In this document: one piece after another, positions 8,590-17,536 of the stretch
How positions within the stretch are numbered: the stretch's first letter is position 1
Layout of the letters: each line of letters opens with the position of its first letter
Made by a program: the position numbers and the translations under genes
Source: Listeria monocytogenes
GTDB lineage: Bacteria > Bacillota > Bacilli > Lactobacillales > Listeriaceae
Direction of reading: 5' to 3'
Assembly: GCF_013282665.1 (NCBI RefSeq)
Contig: NZ_CP054041.1
Coordinates: 2,524,001 to 2,588,000 of the forward strand
DNA: 64,000 nt
The notes under the pieces: generated by a model
The model's input: the letters and a program-made list of their open reading frames with translations, nothing else
What the model was told of the DNA's origin: nothing
Databases searched by the model: none

Positions 8590-8623
8590 AAAACCGACTA
8601 GGCTAAATCAGCTAGTCGGTTTT
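8590..8623. terminator. Bidirectional terminator, mvaS / vanZ-like
   Basis: AAAACCGACTAG (8590-8601) and CTAGTCGGTTTT (8612-8623) are perfect 12-bp arms. It overlaps the 3' end of the convergent VanZ-like gene. Confidence 0.9.
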
Positions 8624-9207
8624 ACTTTGAGCTCTTTATATTTTCTTGGGGATAAAAAACGAATCACAATGTAGCCAATCATAATGCCACAAACATTCAG
8701 GAATACATCTCCAGTGTCAAAGAATCCTACATGTAGCAAGTACTGCGCCCCTTCTACTGCGAATATCAACATTCCAGCTGATAGTAACGCGGTGAAAAAT
8801 CCTAATTTCTTGAGCAAAAAGCCGATTGGTACAAAGGCTAATACATTTCCTACGATAATGACACGTAAATTGCCTGATAAAAATGTATCAACAAAACCAA
8901 AAGTGTCACTTGAAAATCCTTGCGTGTCGGAAGCTTTTCCGAATAATAAACAGAGAAGAATACTGAAATAAATAAGGTAGCAAAAAACGAGCAATGCTTT
9001 ATTTATTTTCCAGTTTACTAATTGTACTGCGACAAAATAGAGTAAAATCGCCGTGATGCCAACCGTAATGTAGCCCATATGACTAACTGTGGCCATTACG
9101 TGCTTTAAGTAAAAATAAAGCCATCCCTGGAACCAGGAAAAATACATCGTCACTGCAGCAAATATAGAAAGGATTGGTAATATAAGAATTATAAAGTATC
9201 TTTTCAT
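8608..9207 (-). CDS. VanZ-family membrane protein
   Basis: 199-residue membrane protein with five to six predicted helices. The VanZ-family signature is in the second half: GNVLAFVPIGFLL, then an EGAQYLL segment and FDTGDVFLNVCGIMIGY. VanZ proteins are linked to low-level teicoplanin resistance in enterococci, but chromosomal members like this have no agreed function. The ATG at 9207 has a perfect AAGGAGG SD. It follows the MFS gene by 69 bp on the same strand with no clear terminator, so it may be the end of that transcript. Confidence 0.85.
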   Translation of the reverse strand: MKRYFIILILPILSIFAAVTMYFSWFQGWLYFYLKHVMATVSHMGYITVGITAILLYFVAVQLVNWKINKALLVFCYLIYFSILLCLLFGKASDTQGFSSDTFGFVDTFLSGNLRVIIVGNVLAFVPIGFLLKKLGFFTALLSAGMLIFAVEGAQYLLHVGFFDTGDVFLNVCGIMIGYIVIRFLSPRKYKELKVKPTS

Positions 9208-9276
9208 CCTGGTGTCCTCCTTTTCAAAGGCTACCTCTAGAATAACATTCGAAAATAAGGACTTTCTTAAAAGGAT

Positions 9277-10521
9277 TTAAAGATTTTCTAAGTTTTTCTC
9301 TTGGACGAATAAAAATAAAATACCACCAACGAGGAAAAGTACAATTAAACTAGCCACCCCGTACTGTGTTTTCCCAGTAATTTGTGCGATTACACCCATG
9401 AGCGCCGGACCCATAATCGCTGAAAATTTCCCGAAAATATTATAAAATCCGTAAAACTCATTCGAACGCTTTTTAGGAATAATTTTCCCGAAGAACGACC
9501 TACTTAATGCTTGAATACCACCTTGTGACGTTCCAACTAACATCGCTAAAATCCAAAAATCGAGCGCAGATTTCATGAAAACCGCATAAACACAAATAAT
9601 AATGTAAACAAAAATAGCTGTGAAAATAAGCGGTTTGGCACTGAAACGTTTGGCTAAGTACCCGTATAGCAATGTAAATGGAAATGCAACGAGTTGTGTC
9701 ATTAAAAGAATTAAAATTAATGTTGTCTGAGAAATCCCAAGATCAATCCCGTATGATGTCGCCATGCGGAAAATCGTATCAACCCCATCTATGTAGAAAA
9801 AATAAGCAATTAAAAAGATAACAATATTTTTATGTTCACTAATGTGGCTAATTGTATGAAACATCCGTTTAAAACTTGTTCTGACTGGGCTCTTCACTGC
9901 TGGAATATAATGGATTTGATGCACGTTTTTCCACATAGGAATTGTGAAAAAAAGCCACCAAAGCGCCGTCATCACAAAACCAATATTGACGAGTGCCACA
10001 TCACTGATTGGCAAGATACCTGTCGCTTGGAAAATAATAAAGATAATAAAAGGAATACAACTTCCTAAATAACCATACGCATATCCAGCAGATGAAACTT
10101 TATCCATCCGGTCGTTTGTTGTTACATCAATTAAAAACGCATCATAAAAAATATTTGCGCCAGAAAAACCAATTAAAGAGAGCACATAAAACCCGAGTAA
10201 TAATAGCCAGGCATCTGTGGGTATAAAAATTAATAAAAAAGTAAAACTAATCCCTATGGCCGTAAAAATTCCGAAAAATCGCTTTTTGAAAAATTGATAA
10301 TCCGCAATTGTTCCGAGTATTGGCGCAAGTAATGAAATAAGCAACGTCCCAATCGAGTTCGCATATCCCCAGTACGCGGTCGATGTAGTGTCAGCAATTC
10401 CAGCATTCGCTGCTACCCCTTTAAAATAAATTGGTAAAATCGCTGTTGTAATCATGATTGAGTAGGCAGAATTTGCCCAATCTTGAAAAATCCAACTTTT
10501 CTCCTCTTTTGTATATGCCAA
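9277..10521 (-). CDS. MFS transporter, UMF1/Atg22-like
   Basis: 414-residue, 12-helix transporter of the Atg22-like branch of the major facilitator superfamily. The amino-terminal KSWIFQDWANSAYS segment is the hallmark of this group. Substrate unknown; related proteins are proposed amino-acid or metabolite exporters. It starts with TTG at 10521 behind GGGGGAG. It lies 19 bp after the phosphodiesterase gene on the same strand, so the two are almost certainly one operon. Confidence 0.88.
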   Translation of the reverse strand: MAYTKEEKSWIFQDWANSAYSIMITTAILPIYFKGVAANAGIADTTSTAYWGYANSIGTLLISLLAPILGTIADYQFFKKRFFGIFTAIGISFTFLLIFIPTDAWLLLLGFYVLSLIGFSGANIFYDAFLIDVTTNDRMDKVSSAGYAYGYLGSCIPFIIFIIFQATGILPISDVALVNIGFVMTALWWLFFTIPMWKNVHQIHYIPAVKSPVRTSFKRMFHTISHISEHKNIVIFLIAYFFYIDGVDTIFRMATSYGIDLGISQTTLILILLMTQLVAFPFTLLYGYLAKRFSAKPLIFTAIFVYIIICVYAVFMKSALDFWILAMLVGTSQGGIQALSRSFFGKIIPKKRSNEFYGFYNIFGKFSAIMGPALMGVIAQITGKTQYGVASLIVLFLVGGILFLFVQEKNLENL

Positions 10522-10540
10522 GTGTGTTTCTCCCCCTTTT

Positions 10541-11809
10541 CTATTCGAATAGCGCTTCTATGACAGAGCCGGCAGTATTTGAAAATTCCAAGTCTAAAAT
10601 GCGGGCAAACGTGGGCGCTTCGTCAACTAAATGTGCATGGCTGATTTTTACGCCTTTTTTAATACCAGGTCCGTTAAAAACAATGGTCGTTTTATAATCT
10701 GGCTTGTTAGGAGAATAACCATGAACTGCCTTATAGTAGCCGGGTTTCCCAAGCATTTCGTCGGTCACTTCTTCATAAATTGGACCGTATAAATCATCCA
10801 TAAAATAGTAACCAGTCTTCCCTTCAACCATAAATGTAGCATTAGGATCAGCACCACGAAGCGCTATTTCTTCTTTTGGCAAAATCTCTTCTATTTCATT
10901 CATACTTTGAAGTAAATGCTGGATTTCTTGGTTATATTGATCGTTTTTTGTATAAATATAGCAAGAACCATCACAACTTTTAGCATAGACGTTCCATTCC
11001 ATAATCTTATCATCTACCACTGTTACCCATCCTTGTTCGGCAAAAAGTACATTTAAACGAATAGCATGTGTGACGTCGATTTGATAATGATCACCTAGAA
11101 TAGCAAAAACCGTATTTTCATAAATACCAGCTTCTTTTGTCGCTTGTATTATAGCAGCTAAACGGTCATCATGTCGCTTTAAAGCAGCTTTTGCCTCTAT
11201 GGAATCTACCCCATACGCATGTCGCATACTATCCATATCAACTAAATGTGTTAAAAGCAATCGTGGTTTTTTCATTTTAATGGTATCAACGACGCTCGCT
11301 GTCAAAAATATATCAAGGTCTGGTTGGTTTATCCCTTTCCGTAAATGACCAAACTTTCGGTCCATCTCGATTAAAAATAACGGGGAACTAGCATGTAGCG
11401 AGACCATCATTTGCGTTAACCAGAAGCGATTCGGAAAAATTTCGGCAATATTATAATCAATACCACTTTTTGCTGCGACCGGCCACAAAAATGCAGCGGT
11501 CGTCAAACCTCGCTCCTTTGCTAAATCATAAAGCGTCGGTACTTGAATCGCTTTTTTATACCAATACCAATCAGGAGAATCTTTTTCAGGTTGAATTTTC
11601 GTATTGTTAACAATTCCATGAGTTGCGGGATAATGCCCAGTGATAATACTTGTATGCGCGGGATAAGTAAGTGATGGATAAATCGTTTCTACTTCTTGAA
11701 TATGAGTTCCTGTCTCCATTAACTCCCTTAAAACTGGTAACTCCGTTGTATCGTTTAAATCAAGCGCGCCGAGTGCATCTAATGAAATCACAAACAGATG
11801 TTTTTCCAT
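10541..11809 (-). CDS. Type I phosphodiesterase / nucleotide pyrophosphatase family protein
   Basis: 422-residue alkaline-phosphatase-superfamily hydrolase. Metal-binding Asp11 (SLDALGA) and the nucleophile Thr48 in PSLTYPAHTS, followed by TGHYPATHGI, match NPP-type phosphodiesterases. Further ligands appear as HLVDMDSMRHAYG and ILGDHYQID. No signal peptide is seen, so it probably acts in the cytoplasm on a phosphodiester or phosphonate ester; the substrate is unknown. Coupled to the downstream MFS gene. ATG at 11809 with an AGGGG SD. Confidence 0.88.
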   Translation of the reverse strand: MEKHLFVISLDALGALDLNDTTELPVLRELMETGTHIQEVETIYPSLTYPAHTSIITGHYPATHGIVNNTKIQPEKDSPDWYWYKKAIQVPTLYDLAKERGLTTAAFLWPVAAKSGIDYNIAEIFPNRFWLTQMMVSLHASSPLFLIEMDRKFGHLRKGINQPDLDIFLTASVVDTIKMKKPRLLLTHLVDMDSMRHAYGVDSIEAKAALKRHDDRLAAIIQATKEAGIYENTVFAILGDHYQIDVTHAIRLNVLFAEQGWVTVVDDKIMEWNVYAKSCDGSCYIYTKNDQYNQEIQHLLQSMNEIEEILPKEEIALRGADPNATFMVEGKTGYYFMDDLYGPIYEEVTDEMLGKPGYYKAVHGYSPNKPDYKTTIVFNGPGIKKGVKISHAHLVDEAPTFARILDLEFSNTAGSVIEALFE

Positions 11810-11826
11810 TATTTTCTTCCCCTTTC

Positions 11827-11866
11827 AAAAAAACAGGGATTTTCCAGCAAATCTGGAAGAACCCCC
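11827..11866 (-). terminator. Terminator of the murB operon
   Basis: On the minus strand GGGGTTCTTCCAG pairs imperfectly with CTGGAAAATCCC and is followed by seven T. It ends the murB/AI-2E transcript just before the phosphodiesterase gene. Confidence 0.85.
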
Positions 11867-11873
11867 GTGTAAA

Positions 11874-12911
11874 TTACGTATGACTGATTGTGTCTTTAGG
11901 CTGTTTGATTTCTTCTTGATTCGTCACACCTAGCACATCTAAGAAGAACATAACAACTGGAATACCAACGATTAATCCCCAAATTCCGAAGAAATGCTCT
12001 CCGAAAATAAGAATAATGAAAGTATAAAAAACTGGTAAATTTGTTTTCGCTGACATAAGTTTTGGATTAAGAACATAAGATTCGAGCGCATGGATAATGA
12101 TAACAACGACTAAAATGTAGAAAATATATTCCACGCCGCCGATAGAGTAACCAATGATAGTTAGTGGGACAAGAGAAATAATCACCCCTGCCACCGGAAT
12201 TAAACCAAGCAAGAACACCATAATGGATAAAGTCATCAATTGCGGGAATCCTAAAATCCAAAGTGCTATCGTCGTTAAAATGGCATTCACAAGCGCAATA
12301 ATAAATTGTGCTTCAATAACTTTACCAAAAGTAGCAACAAATTTGGAGCCGAAGAATTTTACTTCCTCATAGATAAATCCAATTTTACTAGTAGAAAATT
12401 GATTCGTGAATGAGACTAAATGTTCTTTTCCAAGGGAGAAAAACAGACTCAACATCAGTGCGATAAAGACGTTCATCAAGACAGTTCCGACATTAGTTAA
12501 ATAAGTTAAAATCATCGAAACCCCTTGTTCCGTGTATTTCATAATATCAAATTGATTCGCTAAACTAACAATGTAGTTAATGAAATCATTGTTGCTATCT
12601 GTTGTTAGGAAAGTATTTCCGAATTTTACCAATTGATTTATTTGATCTGCTAATACCGGAATATACTTAACAAATACGAAGATAATAACTGCGGCAATTA
12701 AGGCGTAAAGCAACAAGACAATAATTTGCCGATAAATGGAGATTCTTCGTAAAATAAAATTTTCTAGACGTGTAATAAGGTAAGAAAAAATGAATGTTAA
12801 TAAAATTATATTCATTTGACTTCTTAATAAGTATAAAACGAAGGCAATTAATATAAATACGCCAACTCTTCGCACACTGCGATTTTGTAAAAATGAACTA
12901 AGCTCTTTCAA
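11874..12911 (-). CDS. AI-2E family transporter (UPF0118 permease)
   Basis: 345-residue membrane protein with paired N-terminal helices, a long central helical segment (about 75-150) and a cluster of C-terminal helices (about 200-330), the layout of the AI-2E exporter family (PF01594). Members are reported as autoinducer-2 exporters or Na+/H+ antiporters; which applies is unknown. The only plausible start is TTG at 12911, behind an AGGAGG SD with 10 nt spacing. It follows murB by 16 bp and is terminated by the hairpin at 11827-11866. Confidence 0.88.
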   Translation of the reverse strand: MKELSSFLQNRSVRRVGVFILIAFVLYLLRSQMNIILLTFIFSYLITRLENFILRRISIYRQIIVLLLYALIAAVIIFVFVKYIPVLADQINQLVKFGNTFLTTDSNNDFINYIVSLANQFDIMKYTEQGVSMILTYLTNVGTVLMNVFIALMLSLFFSLGKEHLVSFTNQFSTSKIGFIYEEVKFFGSKFVATFGKVIEAQFIIALVNAILTTIALWILGFPQLMTLSIMVFLLGLIPVAGVIISLVPLTIIGYSIGGVEYIFYILVVVIIIHALESYVLNPKLMSAKTNLPVFYTFIILIFGEHFFGIWGLIVGIPVVMFFLDVLGVTNQEEIKQPKDTISHT

Positions 12912-12927
12912 AAATGGATGCCCTCCT

Positions 12928-13824
12928 CTATTTATCTTCGCCTATGATTTTAACTTCTGTTTCTAATTCTACATCAAATTTCTCGCGTACCGTTTTTTGG
13001 ACGTAAGCAATCAAATTCATGTAATCCGTAGCAGTCGCCCCACCAATATTAACGATAAAGCCAGCATGTTTTAAGGAAACTTGTGCTCCGCCAATAATAT
13101 GCCCTTGTAAGCCACTATCTTGAATTAATTTACCTGCAAAGTGACCAGGTGGGCGTTTGAAAACACTACCGCAAGATGGATATTCTAACGGCTGTTTGGC
13201 TTCGCGTGCGGCGGTAAGTTCATCCATTTTTGCTTGAATTAGGTTTTTTTCTTCTAATGCTAAAGAAAAAGTGGCATCTAAAACAATGTAATTTTTCTCT
13301 GCAATAGTACTGAAACGATATGCAGCTTTTAGTTCGGAACGTTTTAATTTCTTTAATTCACCTGTTTGCGTCAGTACGGTTGCAGCTTCTAAAACATCGC
13401 TAATTTCGCCTCCATAGGCTCCTGCATTCATATGTAATGCGCCGCCAATAGATCCAGGGATACCGCAAGCAAATTCAAGTCCACTTAAGCTTTCCTCTAA
13501 AGCGAATTTTGCTGTATCAATGAGTTTGGCACCACTCATGGCGATAATTTGGGTATTGTTTCTTTCTATGGTTTGTAGTAAATCAAGATGTAAAATAACA
13601 CCGCGAATTCCGCCGTCTTTAATGATTAAATTGGAGCCATTACCGAGAATAGTAAGTGGGATTTTATTTTGGTAACAGTAGGCTACCACTTCTTGCGCCT
13701 CTTCTATTGTTTTCGGCATAACGAATACGTCTGCCTCGCCGCCTGTTTTTGTATAAGTATATTTAGATAACGGTTCATTTAATTTAATCGCTATATGTGG
13801 AAACTGTGTTTGTAAGTTATTCAT
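12928..13824 (-). CDS. murB: UDP-N-acetylenolpyruvoylglucosamine reductase
   Basis: Reduces UDP-GlcNAc-enolpyruvate to UDP-MurNAc with NADPH and FAD, an early cytoplasmic step in peptidoglycan synthesis. 298 residues. The FAD-binding segment has [15 protein letters not shown] and [22 protein letters not shown]. The catalytic serine lies in [11 protein letters not shown] and the C-terminal glutamate in [11 protein letters not shown]. The absence of the long E. coli-type insert makes it a short type II MurB. ATG at 13824 with an AAAGG SD. Confidence 0.96.
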   Translation of the reverse strand: MNNLQTQFPHIAIKLNEPLSKYTYTKTGGEADVFVMPKTIEEAQEVVAYCYQNKIPLTILGNGSNLIIKDGGIRGVILHLDLLQTIERNNTQIIAMSGAKLIDTAKFALEESLSGLEFACGIPGSIGGALHMNAGAYGGEISDVLEAATVLTQTGELKKLKRSELKAAYRFSTIAEKNYIVLDATFSLALEEKNLIQAKMDELTAAREAKQPLEYPSCGSVFKRPPGHFAGKLIQDSGLQGHIIGGAQVSLKHAGFIVNIGGATATDYMNLIAYVQKTVREKFDVELETEVKIIGEDK

Positions 13825-13872
13825 TATTTATTTCAAACCTTTCATGGTTGTAGTTTAAAAATCACTTCCTTT

Positions 13873-13900
13873 ATTTTATCATGGAACGCCTCTTTTACAA
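13873..13900 (-). promoter_or_regulatory. murB promoter
   Basis: Minus strand TTGTAA (13895-13900), 16 nt ending in TGA, TAAAAT (13873-13878). Confidence 0.6.
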
Positions 13901-13970
13901 AGAATTCCATAGTTTTTTTCTTAAAATAGGAATATTTAAGGATGATTTAGGGTAATTGGATGATATGTTC

Positions 13971-13999
13971 TTGAGTATTAAAAGCGAAAATGGTATGAT
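13971..13999 (+). promoter_or_regulatory. bilEA promoter (SigA type)
   Basis: TTGAGT (13971-13976), 17 nt ending in TGG, TATGAT (13994-13999), so also an extended -10. Confidence 0.75.
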
Positions 14000-14039
14000 A
14001 TAGAACATACATTCGATTAAAAAGGAAAGGGATGAAAAA

Positions 14040-15023
14040 ATGATTCGTTTTGATAAGGTATCCAAAAAATACAGTGATGATAAAACGGCAGTAAATAATG
14101 TAACTTTGGACATAAAAGACGGCGAGTTCTTCGTTTTCATCGGACCGAGCGGTTGCGGGAAAACTACAACGCTAAAAATGATTAATCGCTTGATTCCACT
14201 GACAACAGGAACCATTTATATTAATGAAAAGCGAATTAGTGATTATGATATTCATGAACTTCGCTGGGATATCGGCTATGTTTTACAACAAATTGCGCTC
14301 TTTCCTCATATGACTATTGAAGAAAATATCGCTATCGTTCCGGAATTAAAGAAATGGAGTAAGGAAAAAATTCATGACCGGATTACGGAATTATTAGACA
14401 GTGTTGGTTTAGATCCTGAAAGTTACCGTCATCGTAAGCCAGCTGAACTTTCCGGTGGAGAGCAACAACGTGTCGGGGTTGTTCGAGCCCTTGCGGCAGA
14501 TCCAGGAATTATTTTGATGGATGAACCTTTTAGCGCGCTTGATCCGATTTCTCGCCAACGTTTACAACAAGATATTTCCGCGCTTCAAAAGAAAATCAAG
14601 AAAACTATCGTATTTGTTACTCACGATATGCAAGAAGCTTTAGCGCTTGGTGATAGAATTTGTGTGATGCAAGGTGGCGAGATTGTCCAAGTAGCGACGC
14701 CACAAGAAATCATGAAAAATCCGGAAAATGATTTTGTTAAAGATTTCTTAGCTTCTGGACATGCTTTCAATACGCCAATTTTAGAGGCTAGCTTTACAGT
14801 GAATGATTTAATTGAAGCAGACCTATTTTATGCGTATCAAACTAGTGATGGAACTCTTGGGATTTCAGCTAAGGAGCCTGTCGAAAACCTCGTGCGTCGA
14901 ATCGCGGAAGAGCAATCAATTCCTGTCACGGACGAAGCAGGCAACTTTATAGGTACTGTTTCCAATAAACATGTGATGCAATTCTTAGCGCGGCATCTGG
15001 AAAGTACAGGTGAGCTTGTATGA
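14040..15023 (+). CDS. bilEA: BilE / OpuB-type ABC transporter ATPase
   Basis: 327-residue ATP-binding subunit of a glycine-betaine/choline-type ABC importer that in Listeria is called BilE and protects against bile. Walker [10 protein letters not shown] (about residue 36), signature [10 protein letters not shown], Walker B IILMDEP and the switch His in VTHDM are all present. The C-terminal about 80 residues hold one CBS-like region ([22 protein letters not shown]), shorter than the tandem CBS of OpuCA. The stop overlaps the next start as ATGA, giving translational coupling. SD AAAGGAAAGGGATG. Confidence 0.93.
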   Translation: MIRFDKVSKKYSDDKTAVNNVTLDIKDGEFFVFIGPSGCGKTTTLKMINRLIPLTTGTIYINEKRISDYDIHELRWDIGYVLQQIALFPHMTIEENIAIVPELKKWSKEKIHDRITELLDSVGLDPESYRHRKPAELSGGEQQRVGVVRALAADPGIILMDEPFSALDPISRQRLQQDISALQKKIKKTIVFVTHDMQEALALGDRICVMQGGEIVQVATPQEIMKNPENDFVKDFLASGHAFNTPILEASFTVNDLIEADLFYAYQTSDGTLGISAKEPVENLVRRIAEEQSIPVTDEAGNFIGTVSNKHVMQFLARHLESTGELV

Positions 15024-16534
15024 ATACACTTTTAGATACATTTGCTGTCCGTAAAGATGAACTTTTCACTGCTTTAGTGCAACATATTCAAATTTCTTTT
15101 GTATCCCTTTTTATTGCGGTTCTTATCGCTTTACCACTGGGGATTTATTTAACAAGGCATAAGCGACTTGCTGAACCGATTATTCAAGTAGCAGCTATTT
15201 TTCAAACGATCCCTTCCCTTGCTCTACTTGGTTTATTAATTCCGCTTGTCGGTATTGGGATAGTTCCAGCGATTATCGCGCTTGTTATCTATGCCCTTTT
15301 ACCAATTTTGAGAAATACATATACTGGGATAAAAGAAGTCGACCCAGCCCTTGTTGAAGCTTCACGCGCAATGGGAATGAACAAATGGAAGAGATTATAC
15401 AAAGTACAACTCCCTCTTGCTATGCCAGTTATTATGGCGGGTATTCGCACAGCGATGGTATTAATTATTGGGACAGCGACACTTGCTGCTTTAATTGGTG
15501 CGGGTGGACTTGGGGACTTGATTTTACTCGGGATTGATCGCAACGATAATAGTTTAATCTTGCTTGGTGCTATTCCAGCAGCATTACTCGCTATCTTGTT
15601 TGATTTCCTACTACGATTCCTTGAGAAAGCCTCCTTTAAGAGCACGATTATTACGATTTCAGCTGGAATTCTGTTAACTGCCGCGATTATTGTTGTTCCC
15701 TATTTTGCATCTGATAAAAAAGAAATTACAATTGCGGGTAAATTAGGGGCAGAACCAGAAATTTTAATTAATATGTACAAATTAGTTATTGAAGATGAAA
15801 CGGATTTAAAAGTGAATGTGAAGCCGAATATGGGGAAAACAAGCTTCGTATTTAACGCCCTAAAATCAGGTGATATTGATATTTATCCTGAATTTACAGG
15901 CACAGTACTAGAAACCTTCTTAAAAGAAAATGCGAAAACACATGATCCAGAAGAAGTGTATACGCAAGCACGGGATGGCTTGGCGAAAGATTTTGACATG
16001 ACTTACTTAAAACCAATGAAATACAATAACACTTATGCGCTTGCTGTTTCGCCTGAATTCGCTAAAGAAAACAATTTAGAAAAAATATCTGATCTTGGTC
16101 CAGTATCTGACCAAGTAAAAGCTGGATTCACACTAGAGTTTAAAGACCGTTCAGATGGTTATAAAGGCATTCAAGATAAATACGGACTCACATTCTCTAA
16201 CTTGAAAACAATGGAGCCAAAACTGCGATATAATGCCATTAAATCTGGAGATATCAATTTATTGGATGCTTATTCAACAGATAGCGAACTCGCGCAATAT
16301 AAATTAAAAGTACTGGAGGATGACCAGCAGCTCTTCCCTCCTTATCAAGGTGCACCGCTTATGTTGACAAAAACATTAGATAAATACCCAGAACTGAAAA
16401 AACCATTAAATAAACTTGCTGGAAAAATTACAGACGATGAAATGCGCAAAATGAACTACGAAGTGAATGTAAATGGTAAATCGGCATATACAGTTGCGAA
16501 AGAATATTTACAAAATCAAGGTATTATTAAATAA
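15020..16534 (+). CDS. bilEB: BilE / OpuB-type permease fused to substrate-binding domain
   Basis: 504 residues. The N-terminal about 210 carry an ABC permease of six helices with the ATPase-docking loop [21 protein letters not shown] helix near 215-233 then anchors an extracytoplasmic OpuAC/ProX-type binding domain (about 235-504), seen in [15 protein letters not shown] and [12 protein letters not shown]. OpuC carries these functions on separate genes. Reported role: bile exclusion in L. monocytogenes; the family handles quaternary ammonium osmolytes. It overlaps bilEA by 4 nt and is followed by a strong terminator. Confidence 0.93.
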   Translation: MNTLLDTFAVRKDELFTALVQHIQISFVSLFIAVLIALPLGIYLTRHKRLAEPIIQVAAIFQTIPSLALLGLLIPLVGIGIVPAIIALVIYALLPILRNTYTGIKEVDPALVEASRAMGMNKWKRLYKVQLPLAMPVIMAGIRTAMVLIIGTATLAALIGAGGLGDLILLGIDRNDNSLILLGAIPAALLAILFDFLLRFLEKASFKSTIITISAGILLTAAIIVVPYFASDKKEITIAGKLGAEPEILINMYKLVIEDETDLKVNVKPNMGKTSFVFNALKSGDIDIYPEFTGTVLETFLKENAKTHDPEEVYTQARDGLAKDFDMTYLKPMKYNNTYALAVSPEFAKENNLEKISDLGPVSDQVKAGFTLEFKDRSDGYKGIQDKYGLTFSNLKTMEPKLRYNAIKSGDINLLDAYSTDSELAQYKLKVLEDDQQLFPPYQGAPLMLTKTLDKYPELKKPLNKLAGKITDDEMRKMNYEVNVNGKSAYTVAKEYLQNQGIIK

Positions 16535-16570
16535 AAAAACGAAGTGGCGTAAAAACCACTTCGCTTTTTT
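16533..16570. terminator. Bidirectional terminator, bilEB / coiled-coil unknown
   Basis: CGAAGTGG (16540-16547) pairs with CCACTTCG (16556-16563), with an A run before and a T run after. Confidence 0.88.
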
Positions 16571-17399
16571 ATTGTCTAATTAAATTTTTAACTTTATTAA
16601 TGTTTGGTTTATAGAAACGACAATGTGTTTCAAATTCTTTATTAAACTCAGCAGCTCGTTGAGTTAAAGATTGTTCGTGATCAAGCATTAAACCTTCTTC
16701 GAGTAATGGTCTAAGCGAAATGATTTGATCAAAAACAAGACCGGCATTCGTGTCACTAAGAACAGAAACCATTTTCCCGAGTGCTTTTTGTTTGTCTGTA
16801 GGTAATTCTTTTTGGTGAAGGTGGAACCATTTTGCTAGTTGTTTACGGTTCTTGCGGGTTGCTTCTAAATAAATGCTTTGTGCATAAGCAGCTTTTGCAA
16901 ATGCAATTGATAAATTTTCAGCAGATTCCCAGTCTTCTTCCAAAATTTCGCCTTGCATTTTGATTTTTTGGTTGAGTAGAGTAATATCTTCTTGATAAAC
17001 GTCCATTTTGTGCTGTTGTTGTTTGTACACTTCCATCGCTAAATTAAGTTCATCAATAGTTGGCTGCATTTTTTCGCCAAAAATAGTATTATCATTTAAA
17101 ATTAATTGTGTTTGCTCTATTTTTTCGGCAATGATGCTATCACGTTCTTTGATTACGTGTGCTCGTTTGCCTAAGTATTCAAAATAGAAATTATACTTTT
17201 GAATGCGATTAACTACCGCTTCTGCTTCTTTTACAGTTGCTGGTTCTTCTTGTGAATTTAGTACTGTCACACCAGCTACCTTGCTTAATTTAGTATAAAT
17301 AATAATTGTGAAAACTTCTCCGTCCAAATTGATAGTGTACGGTAGTTTATGTTGCTGTTCTAAAAGCCTTTTATGTTGTTTTAATAGTTTATCCGTCAT
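16569..17399 (-). CDS. Conserved hypothetical, helical/coiled-coil protein
   Basis: 276 residues with no family I can name. The N-terminal about 70 residues look like a small alpha/beta domain (YTINLDGEVFTIIIYTKLSKVAGV). The remainder is rich in Glu, Gln and Lys with long predicted helices (about 75-235). There is no signal peptide or membrane helix. A GTG at 17411 lies inside the SD AAAGGTG, so the ATG at 17399 was chosen. It stands alone between two terminated units, with an AT-rich palindrome 30 bp upstream. Confidence 0.75.
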   Translation of the reverse strand: MTDKLLKQHKRLLEQQHKLPYTINLDGEVFTIIIYTKLSKVAGVTVLNSQEEPATVKEAEAVVNRIQKYNFYFEYLGKRAHVIKERDSIIAEKIEQTQLILNDNTIFGEKMQPTIDELNLAMEVYKQQQHKMDVYQEDITLLNQKIKMQGEILEEDWESAENLSIAFAKAAYAQSIYLEATRKNRKQLAKWFHLHQKELPTDKQKALGKMVSVLSDTNAGLVFDQIISLRPLLEEGLMLDHEQSLTQRAAEFNKEFETHCRFYKPNINKVKNLIRQ

Positions 17400-17428
17400 T
17401 GTTATCAACACCTTTACTACGCCATTAG

Positions 17429-17455
17429 TATTATATAATTCAATTATATAGTATA
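17429..17455. promoter_or_regulatory. AT-rich palindrome upstream of the coiled-coil unknown
   Basis: TATTATATAATT and AATTATATAGTA are near-perfect 12-bp arms around a single C at 17441. It could be an operator or overlapping -10 elements. The 7-1-7 shape of its core resembles Fur/PerR-type boxes but does not match their consensus exactly. Confidence 0.35.
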
Positions 17456-17536
17456 AAGATGAAAATTTCGAGGGAAAGAAATGAGAAAATTATTTTTAAT
17501 TGTTTACATAATATAATTATTGTCTTCTTCCCTATT

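Noticed and set aside
13912-13933. Sigma-B promoter for bilEA (GTTTTT ... AGGAAT)
   Set aside because: A sigma-B promoter is reported for bilE, but here the spacer is only 10 nt and the -10 is imperfect, so the sequence alone does not support it.
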